Counted from the stretch's first letter, positions 9,958 through 21,969 are shown. The stretch: 64,000 nt of DNA from Asterella californica (GCA_036924285.1 JAYKYS010000010.1:2790001-2854000); one strand, 5' to 3'. Program-made: numbers and translations. Notes: generated by a model from the sequence alone, not told the origin.

Positions 9958-11260
9958 GACGGATTGCTGAAGGTGCAGTTGGATCCAACGACAACATCGA
10001 TAGTTCAAGCATTCACATTGTTCTTACGGTAACAACAGTCTGATGAGCAGAAGGAAGCTTTGGCAACAAAGACGCTTCAAGAAGTGGTCAGCAAGATTGA
10101 CCAATTTGATGAGAGAGATGTCTCAAGATATCTGAGGCATAATGTGAAGGAAATGAAGTTGAATCGGATATCAGAAGATGAGATGATTGAGACGTTTGAG
10201 TTGGCAGCAGCTCCAGAGATTAGAGATCATGTTAAAATACTAACGAAGCATTTTGACAAGGATTGGGAGACGTTTGCTCGTGCCTTGATAGATGAGTACT
10301 TTTTGGAAGACTCTGATCGGATCATCAAGAAATCATTCTTGGAGTGGGTTGAGCAACCGAGGAAGGATTTACAAGCTATTGAGTTACTCAGGGTGTTTCA
10401 AAAACAATTTTCTAGGTTGACTAGGATGGAGAAGTTGACGATGTAGTCCAACAAGACACAGAGTTAATCTTCAGGCTGTAGATGAGAAGCTACAAGAAAA
10501 ACTAGAGGTACTTCTGGAGGATCGAGAGGAAGACGATGGATTGACCAATAGTTGGAAGAAAGTTGAAGAAGCGGCTGGTCTGCTTACCAAGAGAGAGCAA
10601 AGACGAGAGAAGGTTCTTATTAGGAGATCAAAACCAACACTTACTGCTGTAGCACCTATTCTTGTGGTTCGACCGGTGGTTCTTGTTGCTAGACAGATGG
10701 TACTAGTTGCTCCAGTTGCTCTAGTTGTCTAAACACCTATAGTATATCTGAAGAAGGATGATTCAAACTTTGAGGAGATCATGCGTGGAATGCGAGACTT
10801 GCAGATCAAGCTCACAAGATTGGAAGAGCAAGGGTCTACAAGCGGAGCAAAATCCGTTGGGAAGCAATATTGGATCCAATGATGTATCTGGTGCGATGGT
10901 ATCGATCATCCACGTAGAGATTGCAAAGAGTTCATTGATATACAACAAGGGTGATCTTCTAGAAATATGAGAAAGTAGCGTTGAGAGATACCGGTGCACT
11001 TCTTCAGATCAACGTTGGTAGAAGAGGGATGAAGAAGTTGGTTGAGGACCACTTATCAGCGCAAGCAGTTGCAATAGTGGAGGCTAGAATTTATGACACA
11101 ACGGTTGAGGATCAAGCTGAGAGGAGTTTTAACGAGCATGTTGAGCCGAGTGGATTGTGATCATTTGTCATCTCCATGAAACCGAAAGAAAAAATGACAC
11201 ATGAGATATTGTTGAGGACAGCTGCTATGATCCAAAAGGATATTAGATGAGAAGATCCGA
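9958..11260 (+). pseudogene. gag remnant of the old element
   Basis: The longest open piece is at 10060-10446 (KTLQEVVSKIDQFDERDVS, FLEWVEQPRKDLQAIELLRVF), which aligns with residues 50-175 of the young gag. A separate short frame at about 10883-10924 still encodes an intact CX2CX4HX4C knuckle, CIWCDGIDHPRRDC. Several stops and frameshifts lie between these pieces. The start is not preserved clearly. Confidence 0.75.
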
Positions 11261-11399
11261 TAGAAGCTCTATCGATACATGCTTACATCACCAAGAACCA
11301 ACACGAAGCGTTGTTGGAAGAAAAGAAATGATGAGATTCAGAGGATGCAAGAGAAGGAACTTCTTCCAAGAGATAGACTCGAGGAGAGAAGGTTCGTCA

Positions 11400-11880
11400 A
11401 GAGCTTCGAGATGCGAGAGCTCAAGATCTACCAATGGATGATGCTCATTAATCATGGATCGGAAATCAACATCATGTCGAAGGAGTTGTACAAAAAGAAG
11501 AAGTAGTCTATCGACATAGAGCATGGGTGGGTCATAAGAGCACCCAAGAACACAAGAGGAGATTTGTATGGAGCTTGTCCAGACATTAGAGTGCGCATAG
11601 GTGATGTTGCTATCGAGCAAAACTTCTTTGTTCAAGAAGCAACATGATACGCGCTCATTCTTGTCTCTATCCGAGTTTCATCACAGCAACTCGGATGGAG
11701 ACAAGAGTACTAAACGACAAATCTGCTTATGCTAGGATCTGAAGTCAAGATGAGAAGAGGGCGGTACAATTCTTGATTGTATCCAATCACGAGCACAATC
11801 GAGATCGTCTAAGAGAGAAACCGCTTCCAAGGATGAGTGAAGAGTTCAAGGATTTTTGTTGAGTATCACTATAGAGCAGG
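11400..11880 (+). pseudogene. protease remnant of the old element
   Basis: Around 11436-11505 the sequence reads MMLINHGSEINIMSKELYKK, homologous to the ALIDHGSEINLMSKELYKR segment of the young element, with catalytic Asp changed to Asn. Downstream fragments (GWVIRAPKNTRGDLYGACP and a flap-like SYPSFITATRMETRV) follow the same order, broken by stops. Confidence 0.65.
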
Positions 11881-11899
11881 ATTGTGGTGGTGCGCAAGA

Positions 11900-13573
11900 G
11901 AAGGTACTCTCGCTTGAAGAAGAAAGTGCCTTTTGTACAGGTTTTGTTGGATTCTCAAAGTGTGGGTTTGCTATTTACAAGAAGGTTGAAGACCTGAGAA
12001 GAAAAGAAAAGAAACTTTCGTGAGGTTGAGTTGATGTTGAAAGAGCTGGGTGAGCTAGAAGAGATGAATGGCTTTCTGATGTTTATGAAGAGGATGGGTT
12101 GGAGGATCCTTTGCGAGAGATCATATCTATTGGATGAGAGGATATGGATAAGGTTGTGCAGATTTATTCAAAAGAGGTCTATTCAATGATTGAAACATTC
12201 TTGGCACTTGAGGTTCGAGTTGAGACAAACTACAAGACAATAGATAAGAAGATAAAGTAAGTTACTGATCCTTTGCTGGATGACTCTAACCAACAAATGG
12301 ATCGAGCTTCAAGAGAAAGAGCTTGAGAGATCTTGCAATGATAGGACATAAGTTCACGGATGAGACCTTTGAAGAACTAAAGATTGGATCTGATGAGTCT
12401 CTTCTGCCAAAAGAGAGGATGTGCTTCAAGGAGATGCTTTCACGACATGGAAAGTATTTGTCTTTGAGTCACATGAGATTGAGTGTGTAGACCCATACGT
12501 TGTTACCTCGATGGTTATCCTCACAATATCGCATGTGTCGTGGAATCAAAGATCAATTCTAGTACCGCGAGTTCACTTGCATAAACTGGTGTAATTGTTG
12601 AAGGAGAAGATGCGGATGAAGACCTTGGAGCTGTTGTTTGCACCATATTCGAGCATATGGTTTACGATGTCTAAGAAGAATGGATCGCTGAGATTCATCC
12701 AAGACATGCAACCGATGAACGCAATAACAATCAGAAATGTCGAGGTGGGATCGATTATGGATGAGTTTGCTGAAGCGCTTGCAAAAAGAGCAATTTACTC
12801 AATGAGAGATCTTACTCAAGATATGATCAGTTTCAACTAGCGGAGGAGAGCAAAAGTGTCACGACAATGAGGACACTTTTGGGTTGGTTAAGATGTGTAT
12901 CTTACCACAGGGAGCTACCAACTCAGTAGCACACATGATGAACGAGATGAATAGAGTTCTAAGAGACTCCATCTCTGAAAAGATGATGCCATTCTTGGAT
13001 GACATCCCCATCAAAAGATGTGTGGAAAATGAGAAGGATGAAGCATTACATCACAGGAGGTATCGGCGGTACGTCATCGATCACATCGCAGATTGTGAGA
13101 AGATCATATCTCGACTTGAGGAAGTTCATCTCACGCTGTCAGGTGCGAAATCTACATTTGGGGTTAGAAAAGTCTTATCGTTGGTCATTTGTGTGGATCG
13201 TTTGATCGGAAGCCAGACCCAAATAAATTGGATGCGATTGGAAGGATGAAGGAGGTTTGCAACTCTTTGACAGAAGTAAGACTATTTTTGGGTGCTTGTG
13301 TATTCTATCACATTTGGATTCTTCATTATGCACATGTGACGGTTACATTGGGTTGTTAAGTAAGGGTCATAAGTTCAGATGGGAAGAAGAACATATCGAT
13401 GCGGTACGAAAGCTGAAGTCTTTACTATCATCTCCTCTAGTTTTGAGAAGGATTGATTACAAGGATGCCAGGTCGATGGCTCTTATTGTAGATACAAGTC
13501 CGATTGCAATCGGATGGGCAGTAGGACATGATGATGAAGATGGAGACAGATTTACGGTTAGGTTCAGAGCGAT
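11900..13573 (+). pseudogene. reverse transcriptase and RNase H remnant, 5' part
   Basis: Pieces include 12595-12840 (FAPYSSIWFTMSKKNGSLRF, RAIYSMRDLTQD), 12884-13249 (CILPQGATNSVAHMMNEMNR, MMPFLDDIPIKRC, LEEVHLTLSGAKSTFG) and 13257-13589 (LIVDTSPIAIGWAVGHDDED). Here the FLDD catalytic segment that is damaged in the young copy is kept. The frame ends at a telomere-repeat block, where the RNase H codons between the AKVL and YPQVKREL segments of the young copy are missing. Confidence 0.8.
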
Positions 13574-13641
13574 GGGTTTAGGGGTTTAGGGTTTAGGGTT
13601 TAGGGTTTAGGGTGGCAAACCCTAAACCCCTAAACCCTAAA
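13574..13641. repeat. head-to-head interstitial telomere repeats
   Basis: About 40 bases of degenerate (TTTAGGG)n at 13574-13613 are followed after GGC by about 25 bases of (CCCTAAA)n at 13617-13641. This gives an inverted, hairpin-capable telomere-repeat patch. TTTAGGG is the common plant telomere repeat. The patch interrupts the RNase H remnant of the old retroelement. Confidence 0.92.
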
Positions 13642-15345
13642 CATGCATATCTGCAAGTGAAGAGAGAACTATGAGATATTATTTCAGTAATGAAAAACGA
13701 GAAAGAGTATTTGACTGGAGCAGCAGTGGTGGTTGAAACTGATTATTTGCCGTTATTAAGGATGATCATGAATTGTACGACTCCTGATATTGTGACGTTA
13801 TGATGGATCACATATATCAAGTCGTTGAATTAGAGTTTAGACATATCGCAAGGAAGGATAATCTGATGGTATATGTTATCTCGAGCTTGATATGATGGGG
13901 AGGATGAAATGGTTGAAGTTACTGACGACGGATATAAAGTTTTATTCGATTGCACACACATGCAAAGAAGATGAGTTGTTTGTTGAAAGGTTGTATGATG
14001 GTGATTTGCTTGACACTGGAAGGTACCTTAGTATGATGGTCAAGCATACAAGTTGGACAGATGAGAGGTTTGAGAGAGTTCGAAGGAATACCTACAACTT
14101 CATGTTGCAGGATGGATTTCTTTGAAAGCGGTTGAAGCAAAAGGGTGAGATACTGCTACGAGTGATTAGCGACAAAGAAGATCAACAGAAGTTACTTAAG
14201 ACATTTTATGAGAGTCTTTGGGCTGGACATCGAGAGATTTGGGTCACTTTTATGAAGATGAAAGAGCGATATATGAAAAACATGTACAAGGATGTCGTAT
14301 CTTTTGTGGAGTCTTGTTTGACATGTCATATGTATTCGAACATCCGACATCGAGACAAATTACACCTGACTTATCCATTAGCAGTCCACTAAAAGTGGAT
14401 CATAAACTTGATGACTATGCTAGTTGGATTGTGGCAGATGAGATACTTGGTACTTGCTCGAGAAGATCTTTCAAATCAAGTTGAGGGTAGCGGCGCTTCA
14501 GACAAAGCACCTGAAGAGGTATGTAAATTTCTCTTGGAAGAGGTTGTTTGTCGATATGGATATGCAGGAAAGGTTACTGCAGATCGGAGAGAGTTAGATG
14601 CACATGAGGCTCGTGAATTCCTTGCAAGGTGTGGGGTGAGGTTGTCACTGACAACTTCTTACAACTCCGAAGGGAGTATCAAAGAGAAAACATGATCATT
14701 CATCCATTGTGAAAGCTTTGGTGAAGACCTGCAATAGAAAGGTGTGCGAGTGACCTCGACTCTTATCATTTGCGTTATGGACAGATCGACCGACGCACAT
14801 CTCGGTAATAGATTACATGTCAATGGAGCTCATCACAGGTCAGAAACCTATCATACCGTTCTGACATGGAGTGTGTTATCTTAGGAGGACAACCTAACAA
14901 AGGAAGAACTTCTTGCTATTCGTTAGACAGTTAGAGAGAAGACTTGAGGATATCCAAGTTGCTTTGGATAAGCTACGAGAAGCATGGTTGAAGAACAAAG
15001 TCAGATTTGATCAGCGACATCGTCTAAGACCTAAGGAAATCAAGGAAGGTGATTGAGTGTTAGTATATGACAACAGTCTAAACCAACATAGTGCACTACG
15101 AAAGTTGTCTAAGTGATGGTTTGGTCCGTATGTGGTGAAGAAGGTTCAATGGCAACGCAACTTACGTCCTGCAAGTGTTGGACGGAACGAGCTTGAAGGT
15201 ACCAGTGGTAGATAAACATGTCAAGATTTTCAAAATGAGAGATGAGGAGGACGATCTAGTAGATATCTTCACAGAGTTTCAGTTTGAGGATGAGGATTAT
15301 GCAGTAGAGCTTGAAGATGAGGTTGACTACGATGAGAAGTAGGAC
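13642..15345 (+). pseudogene. RNase H end and integrase remnant of the old element
   Basis: Coding similarity resumes right after the telomere block (YLQVKREL, VVVETDYLPLLRMI). The integrase zinc region (FYESLWAGHREIW, CLTCHMYSNIRHRD) and core follow (14132-14695; REDLSNQVEG, TADRRELDAHEA). The first catalytic Asp is Asn (IINLMTM). The GPY/F module is visible near 15115-15150 (WFGPYVV). Multiple stops interrupt every part. Confidence 0.75.
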
Positions 15346-15429
15346 GATAAAACGAGATACGTGCCAATCCACTCCTTGGTTGGTATCTCTGGTGCATACT
15401 GGAGGATGCATAAGTTTAGAGGGGGTGGA

Positions 15430-17160
15430 TGTCGTGTTGTGGATCGACTCTTACTTGAAAATCTATTTTTGATACTTATCATTATCGCTCCAAATACACT
15501 CATGAGACTAAAAATGAAGCTTTTTGCACAACTTTGGATCTTCACTTTCATTACATCAATAGGTAGAGCTCGTTGTCAGCTCTCCATAGGCACTTCGTCT
15601 ACTTTATTTGGACGCCTAGTGGAGAAGTTACGAGACTCGAAAGCTGAGAAAAGCAAGCTAAGCCGTAGCTTACGGGCTTTTTGCACAACTTCGGATCTTC
15701 ACTTTCATTACATCAATAGCCAGAGCTCGTTGTCAGCTTTCCATGGGCACTTCGTTTACTTCATTTGGACGTTTAGTGGTGGAGTAATGAGACTCGAAAG
15801 AAGAGAAAATCAAGCTAAGCCCTAGCTTATTATTGCTGATTGGGTATTTGCGGCTCATGGCACTATACTAAGGACCAAGGGGTCTGCTTGTTCATTATAT
15901 GAGAAAACTTTCACGTACAACGAATGATATAAGGGGGCAGTTTAAAGAGTTAGCTTGTTTCTATGACTTGCTGGTGGACGGTTTGGAGAACTAGGAAGTC
16001 CAATGCATGCGCGCAAGGTGTCATTAGGTTCAGGTCTGTGCAGGCTACGCATAGGTTAAGACGGTTCGTGAAAAGACGGATCGAGGAGTGTGTTGTGAAG
16101 AAAATTGAGACGCAGGGAAGAGATTTGGAGTGCTTCAGTGATCTATGAAGGAGAGTTGGACCGTTCGGACCGTTCCGGAGTCCAAACTTGCTGTCCTTGG
16201 ATCCATCGGGATCAACACATCGATTTCTTTACGAAATTAAAGACGATACAAAGTTTCATTAGACGATTTGAGAGATGTGAAAGAAATTGGCTCGCAAGGA
16301 AACGCTTATGTCAATTTTCATTACCTGCGACATGAGATTGGATTGTTCTTCGCGATCGGTGAGTCAAGTTCTTTGTTCTTGGTGTCTAGACGATCACGGA
16401 GTCTTCACCTACACACAGAAGAAGACGGTATGTGGATTGGGTTGTTGGTTTGTGTGTGGTGAGCGAGTTTGAGCCGTATGGAGTCAATTTACGTCAAACT
16501 TTTGCATCTTGTGATCAAATTTCTTGCGTGATTTTGCGAGAAGAACTCCAAACGGCTTGTTTGGAATCTCGTTGGTTTTGTGATAGCAAGATCTACCTAC
16601 CAGAGAAGACAGATATCATATCAGACAATCCGTTTGGCCGATGTGTGCAGTTTTAAGTCATAGGGAGAAGTTTTTGAGAGTTCGGTCATCTGCGACCGAA
16701 AATTATTGATATCTCGACTGTCAAGAGTTGGATCTGAAGGTTTCTTGGGCCAATAGAGTAAGAGAAGAAGACCTTACTGACATCTGAAGATCGTTTGGCG
16801 AAAGGAGAAAGTTCTCAGATAGATCTTTTTCAGATAGTTTTTCAGAAAAATCTTATAGTCTTTTTGAGTTCATTAGAGATCTAGTTTGTTATGTACAGTT
16901 TGTGGTAGCTAGCTTTAGCTAATGACTTGTACTTGAACGTTGTTTGGACTTGGGTTTGAATCATGTGATATTGATGCAGCTCTTTTTGTTAGTAAAGGGA
17001 TGTTTCTCTTGGTTTGAACTACGCTTCGATAGTTTGGTCTGGGTCGAGATTCAATAGCTCATTTTAGAGGGGTTGGTGCATATTACAGACGGCTCAGGTT
17101 TGTTTCTCTATTTTGCATTCTTTGAGAAGAAGAATATGGAGTGTATATAAAGTAGGAGTT
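15430..17160 (+). repeat. 3' LTR of the old element, 3'-truncated
   Basis: Begins TGTCGTGTTGTGG after the polypurine tract and aligns with 8179-9724, except for an internal 157-bp duplication. Similarity stops at 17160 just past the TATA box, where unrelated AT-rich sequence begins. Confidence 0.8.
15520..15829 (+). repeat. 157-bp tandem duplication inside the 3' LTR
   Basis: The segment starting CTTTTTGCACAACTT at 15520 recurs at 15677, including the CGTTGTCAGC, TTTGGACG, GAGACTCGAAAG and AAGCTAAGCC blocks. The 5' LTR has it once (from about 8264). Confidence 0.88.
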
Positions 17161-19807
17161 TAACAAAATTAACTAGTGAACCCGGATAATATATTTTAAT
17201 TTCAGACAAAGTCTTTTTGGATGAAATGTATTACTTTTTTCATTCGTAAAACATTAGTACCATTTGTTCACCGCAGTAGGGGTTTCAACGATAAATCTTT
17301 TCATAGAGATTCTTTGCCCGCTGGGTGGACTTACGACTTTGGACGGACACCCACGAGCATTTTCTGCAGGCATTTGCTTATTTGTTTCTGGTTCGTTCCA
17401 TCCGTGAGTGATGGTAGTAAGAGAGTGAGTATTCAAGCTAACTGTGAGTTTCAGATGTAAAAAATAATTAACGAAGAAATTATTCTGTCTATACAAAATC
17501 TCACCTCTTTGTGAACCGCGGTCTTAGTCAAAGTCGCCCGATTTTGTTTTATGGATTTTCTCACATTAGAAGAATCTTTGGTCTTAACTTTTACACCCGC
17601 TAGTAGACAAAGTGTTACGTTATGTTTACTTTTCCGCTAACCATATTTCTTATAATCACATTTGCATATTCTCTTTCTTTAAAGTGAAGGGAAATTTGCA
17701 CATGAATGAACGAAAAGTGTAAAACATTAGTATATCTTTATATACATAAGTATGTGGTGTCATGTATATGTGCTTATAAATTACAACCACGAAGCGTAAT
17801 AGTCACATAATATGGTGTCACCACTTGCGTGACTATAACGAGGTTTGACTGTAGTTGAGACGCAAGCGGAGATGAGGATATGAAATTCAAATGCTGACCT
17901 AAACTGCATGCACGGTTATCTCACTAGGAGCGCGAGATCTTGCTTTTACATTCGATCGATCAAAAAACGGGAAATCGCACTGCGGATCCAAGAGATTTGA
18001 TGAACTGTTGATTCCATGATGAAGATCTCTCTTGAACAAAATAGTCTTTTCTTGATATCTGATGTGCAGAAGTGAGGCGATAGCAAGAACATAGTGGGAC
18101 TACAAGTTTCTAGAGTTAGCTTGATGGTTGAAGTCTTGAAGCAGGGTCATGCATCCAGTTCTGAGATTTGAGGTCTTAGAAGGACGAATAGGCTGGCGAC
18201 AAATTCTTTTCAGGACTCTCTCAGCTTGGTAAAGCGACTACACTCGTTCCTTGACACGTTTTGTTACTGCTGTACTGCATATTACTCATTTCATTTACTT
18301 AGGTGCTCGTTTCTTAACTGAAATTTGCTAGGGAGAAGTCAGCCTCGGTGGGGAAAGATTCCTGCGCTGCGCCGCAGACTCATCTCAGAGTAGTAAGCGG
18401 CGCTATTTTTGCACAAGCTGAAAATATGATTACAGTTATCCTCGCCAGAAGCTGGTGAGATTTCATGCACTACATGCAAGGCGCTTACGAAGCAATGAGC
18501 ACAGGATGAACACTGCTTTTGCGATGCTTGGCTTTCCCGGAAAGCGATGAACGTGCCACTATCCATGGGGAGCAACAGCCAAGTTGCCATTAGTGTTCGA
18601 GACTTGGACATGCCTCCACTCCATAATGAATACTCTGTTTATACCTTCTGCGCGATGTTGAGGAAACCAAGATCGAGTTCCAACTGTGAAGTGACACATC
18701 ACTTTCCAGTTGTACAAGTATTGCTGACAGTTGCAGCACGACACGAGGTCACTCGAGGAGACCAACGTCGAGGTTTCCATTACTGGCCATTCGTGAGAGA
18801 CGAGTGAGCAGACAAGACTCAACCACTAGCTGGTATGCGCTTCCCTTTCTTGCTCAAAACATGATGCCGGTGAAGACCATTTGAATGGCAGCGAAGAACC
18901 GCTCCGTGTCTTTTGCCAATAGATTATTCCTGTGAGTGTCACTGTTTGAGCAGGACAATCGTCTTGATACGAAAGTCCATTGCTGTAAGTCATCAAAGTA
19001 GTGCGAAAAGAGTAGTCGACCTATCCAACACCAACTTTTATTGAAACCTGACGTAGTAACAACCTACAAGAGGTTTGTTACTAAGTCATCAGAATACAAA
19101 GCCTTGGATACTGGTGAACGACTCGCACACAAACAACATGATGATAACCAGCAAGCGACTCCCCCGCTGTATGAGTTGTTAAGCAGCAGATAAGCAATAA
19201 GCAAGCAGGATACTACTTGTCAAGGGGCTAAAACCGTAGGTAGCCATTTGTTCTTCCGTTCATACAATCATTTTCGCGGTTCGATCGGAAAGCGGTGCAG
19301 ATCAGCTACAGAAAAGTAAAATCGTCTTTGGCTTTTAGGTCAGTAGAGTGGTCCCAACAAGAAGGTCCTTAGGTTCCTTCGGGTCTTGCCCCTTTTTGCG
19401 TCTCTCTCGTTCTCTCGTTCTTTCACTTTTTACTCCACGGTCAGGATTCTTCCCACCTGTTAGTTTGATCCATTTCCTCTCCCGTTCTTACCCACAAATG
19501 TGGTTCTATTCATGACCCACAGGAGTGGCGTTTGTGATTTCTCGTTCCTAGAACCTGAAGGTGTTAACTCCAGAGCAGAGAATGATCTTTACGCTCTGAC
19601 TCTTAGGGGTTGTATAAGTGGAAGTTCGGTAGCCACATAGCTTAGGAGCATGCACAGGGCGGTCGGTCACAGTATCCCCCTGTACCATTAAACTAACGTG
19701 TTGACTCATTTTAGAACTCAGTTTTTGGTTCCAATATGTGTGTATCCACCATCTGAACGTGTAGCGGGTGTTTCCTCGTTGGGCCCCCGCCCGGCAAAAG
19801 GTTCAAG
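17161..19807. other. gene-free stretch
   Basis: No open frame with recognisable family features. Base composition shifts from AT-rich (17.2-17.8 kb) to mixed. Frames at 17.2 and 18.5 kb are short and on overlapping strands without motifs. Confidence 0.5.
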
Positions 19808-20335
19808 ATGGTGTGCACACTAAAAGCCCTGTACCATGAAGGTGGCGAGGGCCAACATGTTGGAGAGACTTGTTGGAAGAAGTTAATCGATGATCATCTT
19901 GATGATATATTCCCTGCTGACGAGGAGAAGTTTAAAGAGAGCCACAGTGAAACAACGTTACAGCATGAATCAGATCACACGCTACGAAGCGAAAATCCAG
20001 GTAAGAGCATCTCCAGCGGCATACTTTATATAATGTCCCAGCTGGTCCAGTGGTCATCCTATATAGAGTATTCTTTGTTCTCGAAGAAAGCACGAGACGG
20101 TAAAACTCTATTTAGAACCCACTCAACTGAAAACAAGAATCAACGTAATGATGTAGTTAATAGTCCACGCTCTAAGACTGTTCATCATTTGAGAGTTCAA
20201 TATGAAATCCATCCGGCGTTAGCTTGTTGGAAAGTTTGCATTTCTCAGTGTGGAGGTGCAAGTTTGATCCCTTGCACCTCCCTGATCAAGGTGCAGGAGA
20301 TACTCCATCTTCCGGGCAAGAGTTTAGAGCATTAA
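19808..20335 (+). CDS. hypothetical open frame, doubtful
   Basis: A 175-codon frame starts with ATG and has an acidic first part (residues 28-60). I recognise no domain. After codon 65 the sequence AG|GTAAGAGC is a good splice donor, so only the first part may be exonic. The 3' half overlaps a tRNA-like hairpin module, which argues against continuous coding. Could equally be chance. Confidence 0.15.
   Translation: MVCTLKALYHEGGEGQHVGETCWKKLIDDHLDDIFPADEEKFKESHSETTLQHESDHTLRSENPGKSISSGILYIMSQLVQWSSYIEYSLFSKKARDGKTLFRTHSTENKNQRNDVVNSPRSKTVHHLRVQYEIHPALACWKVCISQCGGASLIPCTSLIKVQEILHLPGKSLEH
20218..20278 (+). repeat. tRNA-like module (possible SINE head)
   Basis: An A-box-like TTAGCTTGTTGG is followed about 30 bases later by a T-arm-like hairpin with 11-bp arms (GGAGGTGCAAG/CTTGCACCTCC) and loop TTTGATCC, resembling a pol III B box. 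There is no complete cloverleaf, so it is not called as a tRNA gene. Confidence 0.35.
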
Positions 20336-20852
20336 CAGCATTCTGAAAAATATTCCTCTTCGATGCTTTAGGTTCGACGTTCTGTCATTTGGTCATACCC
20401 ATGACGAAACAGAGTCAACCCAAAAACCAAGTAAAATACTTTACTCCAGAATGAAGTTAGAGTAGTAAATAGAGGTATCGCTAGAGATCCTCTAGAGGAC
20501 AATCAGGTGGCAACTATGTCCAGAAGTAATTGACGCTAGAGTCGCACTACGAGGTACTCACGAGAATACAGTTAACAGCATAAATTAGTGATCACTTTGT
20601 CAACGAGTTGATGCACAGTTTAGTCACGTATCAGGAGAATATACAGTAGCTAAGGGATAAAGTAGCAGCAACTTCGTCACGCGGAGCAAGAGTTACTCCA
20701 CGTTTCACTTGACTGTCAAAATGAGACACCGGTCAAGCTAAGTGGAGAAATCGAAACTACAGTAGGCGAAGCAGCAACTGTGAAGGAAGGGGGAACAGAA
20801 GCGAGGATGGAAAAATCGGCAGTGCAGTTGTTCCGTCCAAGCGCAACAGTAA

Positions 20853-21089
20853 GGGCATCTCCACCCGAACACTGGAAATGGCCCGGGAAGTACCAGTTCC
20901 CAGTCTCCTCAAAACTTGACATGGTATTCAAGTTTAGCGTGGACGTTTACCGGGACGGTACTCAAGACAAATTTACAGTGAAAACCTGCCATTTACTGTC
21001 TTTTCTCACCCCATCACGCCAAGAAGGCGACTGGTTACCGTGACTGTTTACAGTGCCGAGACATTTACAGTGCTCCGGTGGAGATACCC
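20853..21089. mobile_element. PIF/Harbinger-type MITE
   Basis: A 237-bp unit with terminal inverted repeats of about 28 bp: the left end starts GGGCATCTCCACC and the right end, read inward on the other strand, starts GGGTATCTCCACC, with four mismatches over 28 positions. It is flanked by 3-bp direct repeats TAA at 20850-20852 and 21090-21092. Three-base TAA/TTA target duplications and GGGCATCTCCA-like tips are the hallmarks of PIF/Harbinger (Tourist-like) MITEs. No transposase is encoded. Confidence 0.85.
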
Positions 21090-21595
21090 TAAGCATCCTA
21101 AGTCAAACCTCACCCGGTAAATGTAACTAGTCGATAGGTTCGAACCAGTAAGCATCAAGTCTGAGATAATGTCAGAGCATGTAGAAATTCTGGGTGGAAG
21201 AGTCCTTTCAAAAGTTTCGAGCGATCGGGAGAAACTGAAATTTACCAGAAAAGACCGGTGAGAAGATTTCTGTAAATTCGTTACCTCCAGAGGTGCTCCG
21301 TTCGTTTTATGAGGATACCTCGTAAAAGTTGTTCCAACGAGTGAGTGACGGGAATTCTTCACAAGAAAGTTTTGAGTGGCACTAATTTGATTATCTTAGT
21401 ACATCTGAAGGGCACAACAACTGCTATAGACACCTAAACACTTCAGGATGGCCTGTATGTTCATTACGAGTTGTTCTAGTAGGTGTAATCGCTCTCGAAA
21501 TCACTAAATTGAATGGGAAACGCAGTAAAATCTCTTACGAAGGTGATAAGAATGTTTTGGAGAAGCGTACACACCGAAGATCGGTGTCCCAAGTG

Positions 21596-21652
21596 GTTTA
21601 GCCTGTAGTCCTATAAGAGAAAGGTCGTGAGTTTAATCACTTGCGGGTAATG
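21596..21652 (+). repeat. tRNA-like module, degenerate
   Basis: TTAGCCTGTAGTCC (A-box-like) and GAGTTTAATCAC (B-box-like) about 30 bases apart, the same arrangement as at 20218-20278. No cloverleaf closes. Confidence 0.25.
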
Positions 21653-21899
21653 CATTCACTATAAATTGTTAATGAAGCTTCTGGTACGAGTCCTGCTGTG
21701 ATAGACTCATATGGAAATTCCCATGGTCCACGAATACCGCAAGGGAAAGGTAATATCATTTACCATTACACTGCGTAAATAACGTAGAAAAGTTTTCATT
21801 CGTTGCGTTATGCTCATTGCCCGTGGCCTTACATTCGCTTCCCATCGACCATGGAACTTTTTCCAGTGTTTTACGTATAACAGGAGCGCTCACCAAGAA

Positions 21900-21969
21900 T
21901 GGGTTATTGGTCGTAAGGGCATTCCCCGAGACAGGCCGCCGACGGGAGTCTCTTACAGCCAATAACCCA
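21900..21969. repeat. inverted repeat
   Basis: TGGGTTATTGG at 21900-21910 pairs with 21959-21969 perfectly. Pairing extends to 18 bp with two mismatches, and the loop is about 34 bases. No target duplication was identified. Confidence 0.75.

Larger units (their letters stand above)
8179..17160 (+). mobile_element. old, decayed Ty3/gypsy element related to the young one
   Basis: 5' LTR from 8179 (TGTCGTGG), gag remnant from about 9.96 kb, protease, RT, RNase H and integrase remnants to 15.3 kb, a polypurine tract (AGAGGGGGTGGA just before 15430) and a 3' LTR from 15430. Protein segments align with the minus-strand element at 1-7406 but contain many stops and frameshifts, and the two LTRs differ by many substitutions and a 157-bp duplication. 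The 3' LTR similarity stops at 17160 before any R/U5 region, so its end is lost. This copy cannot be autonomous. Confidence 0.85.

Noticed and set aside
15361..15825. 154-codon open frame
   Set aside because: Spans the polypurine tract and the LTR start, including the LTR-specific 157-bp duplication; no protein features.
20003..20030. GAGCATCTCCAGCGG after TAA, looks like a MITE tip
   Set aside because: No matching inverted tip with TAA was found downstream, and the same bases can be a splice donor context.
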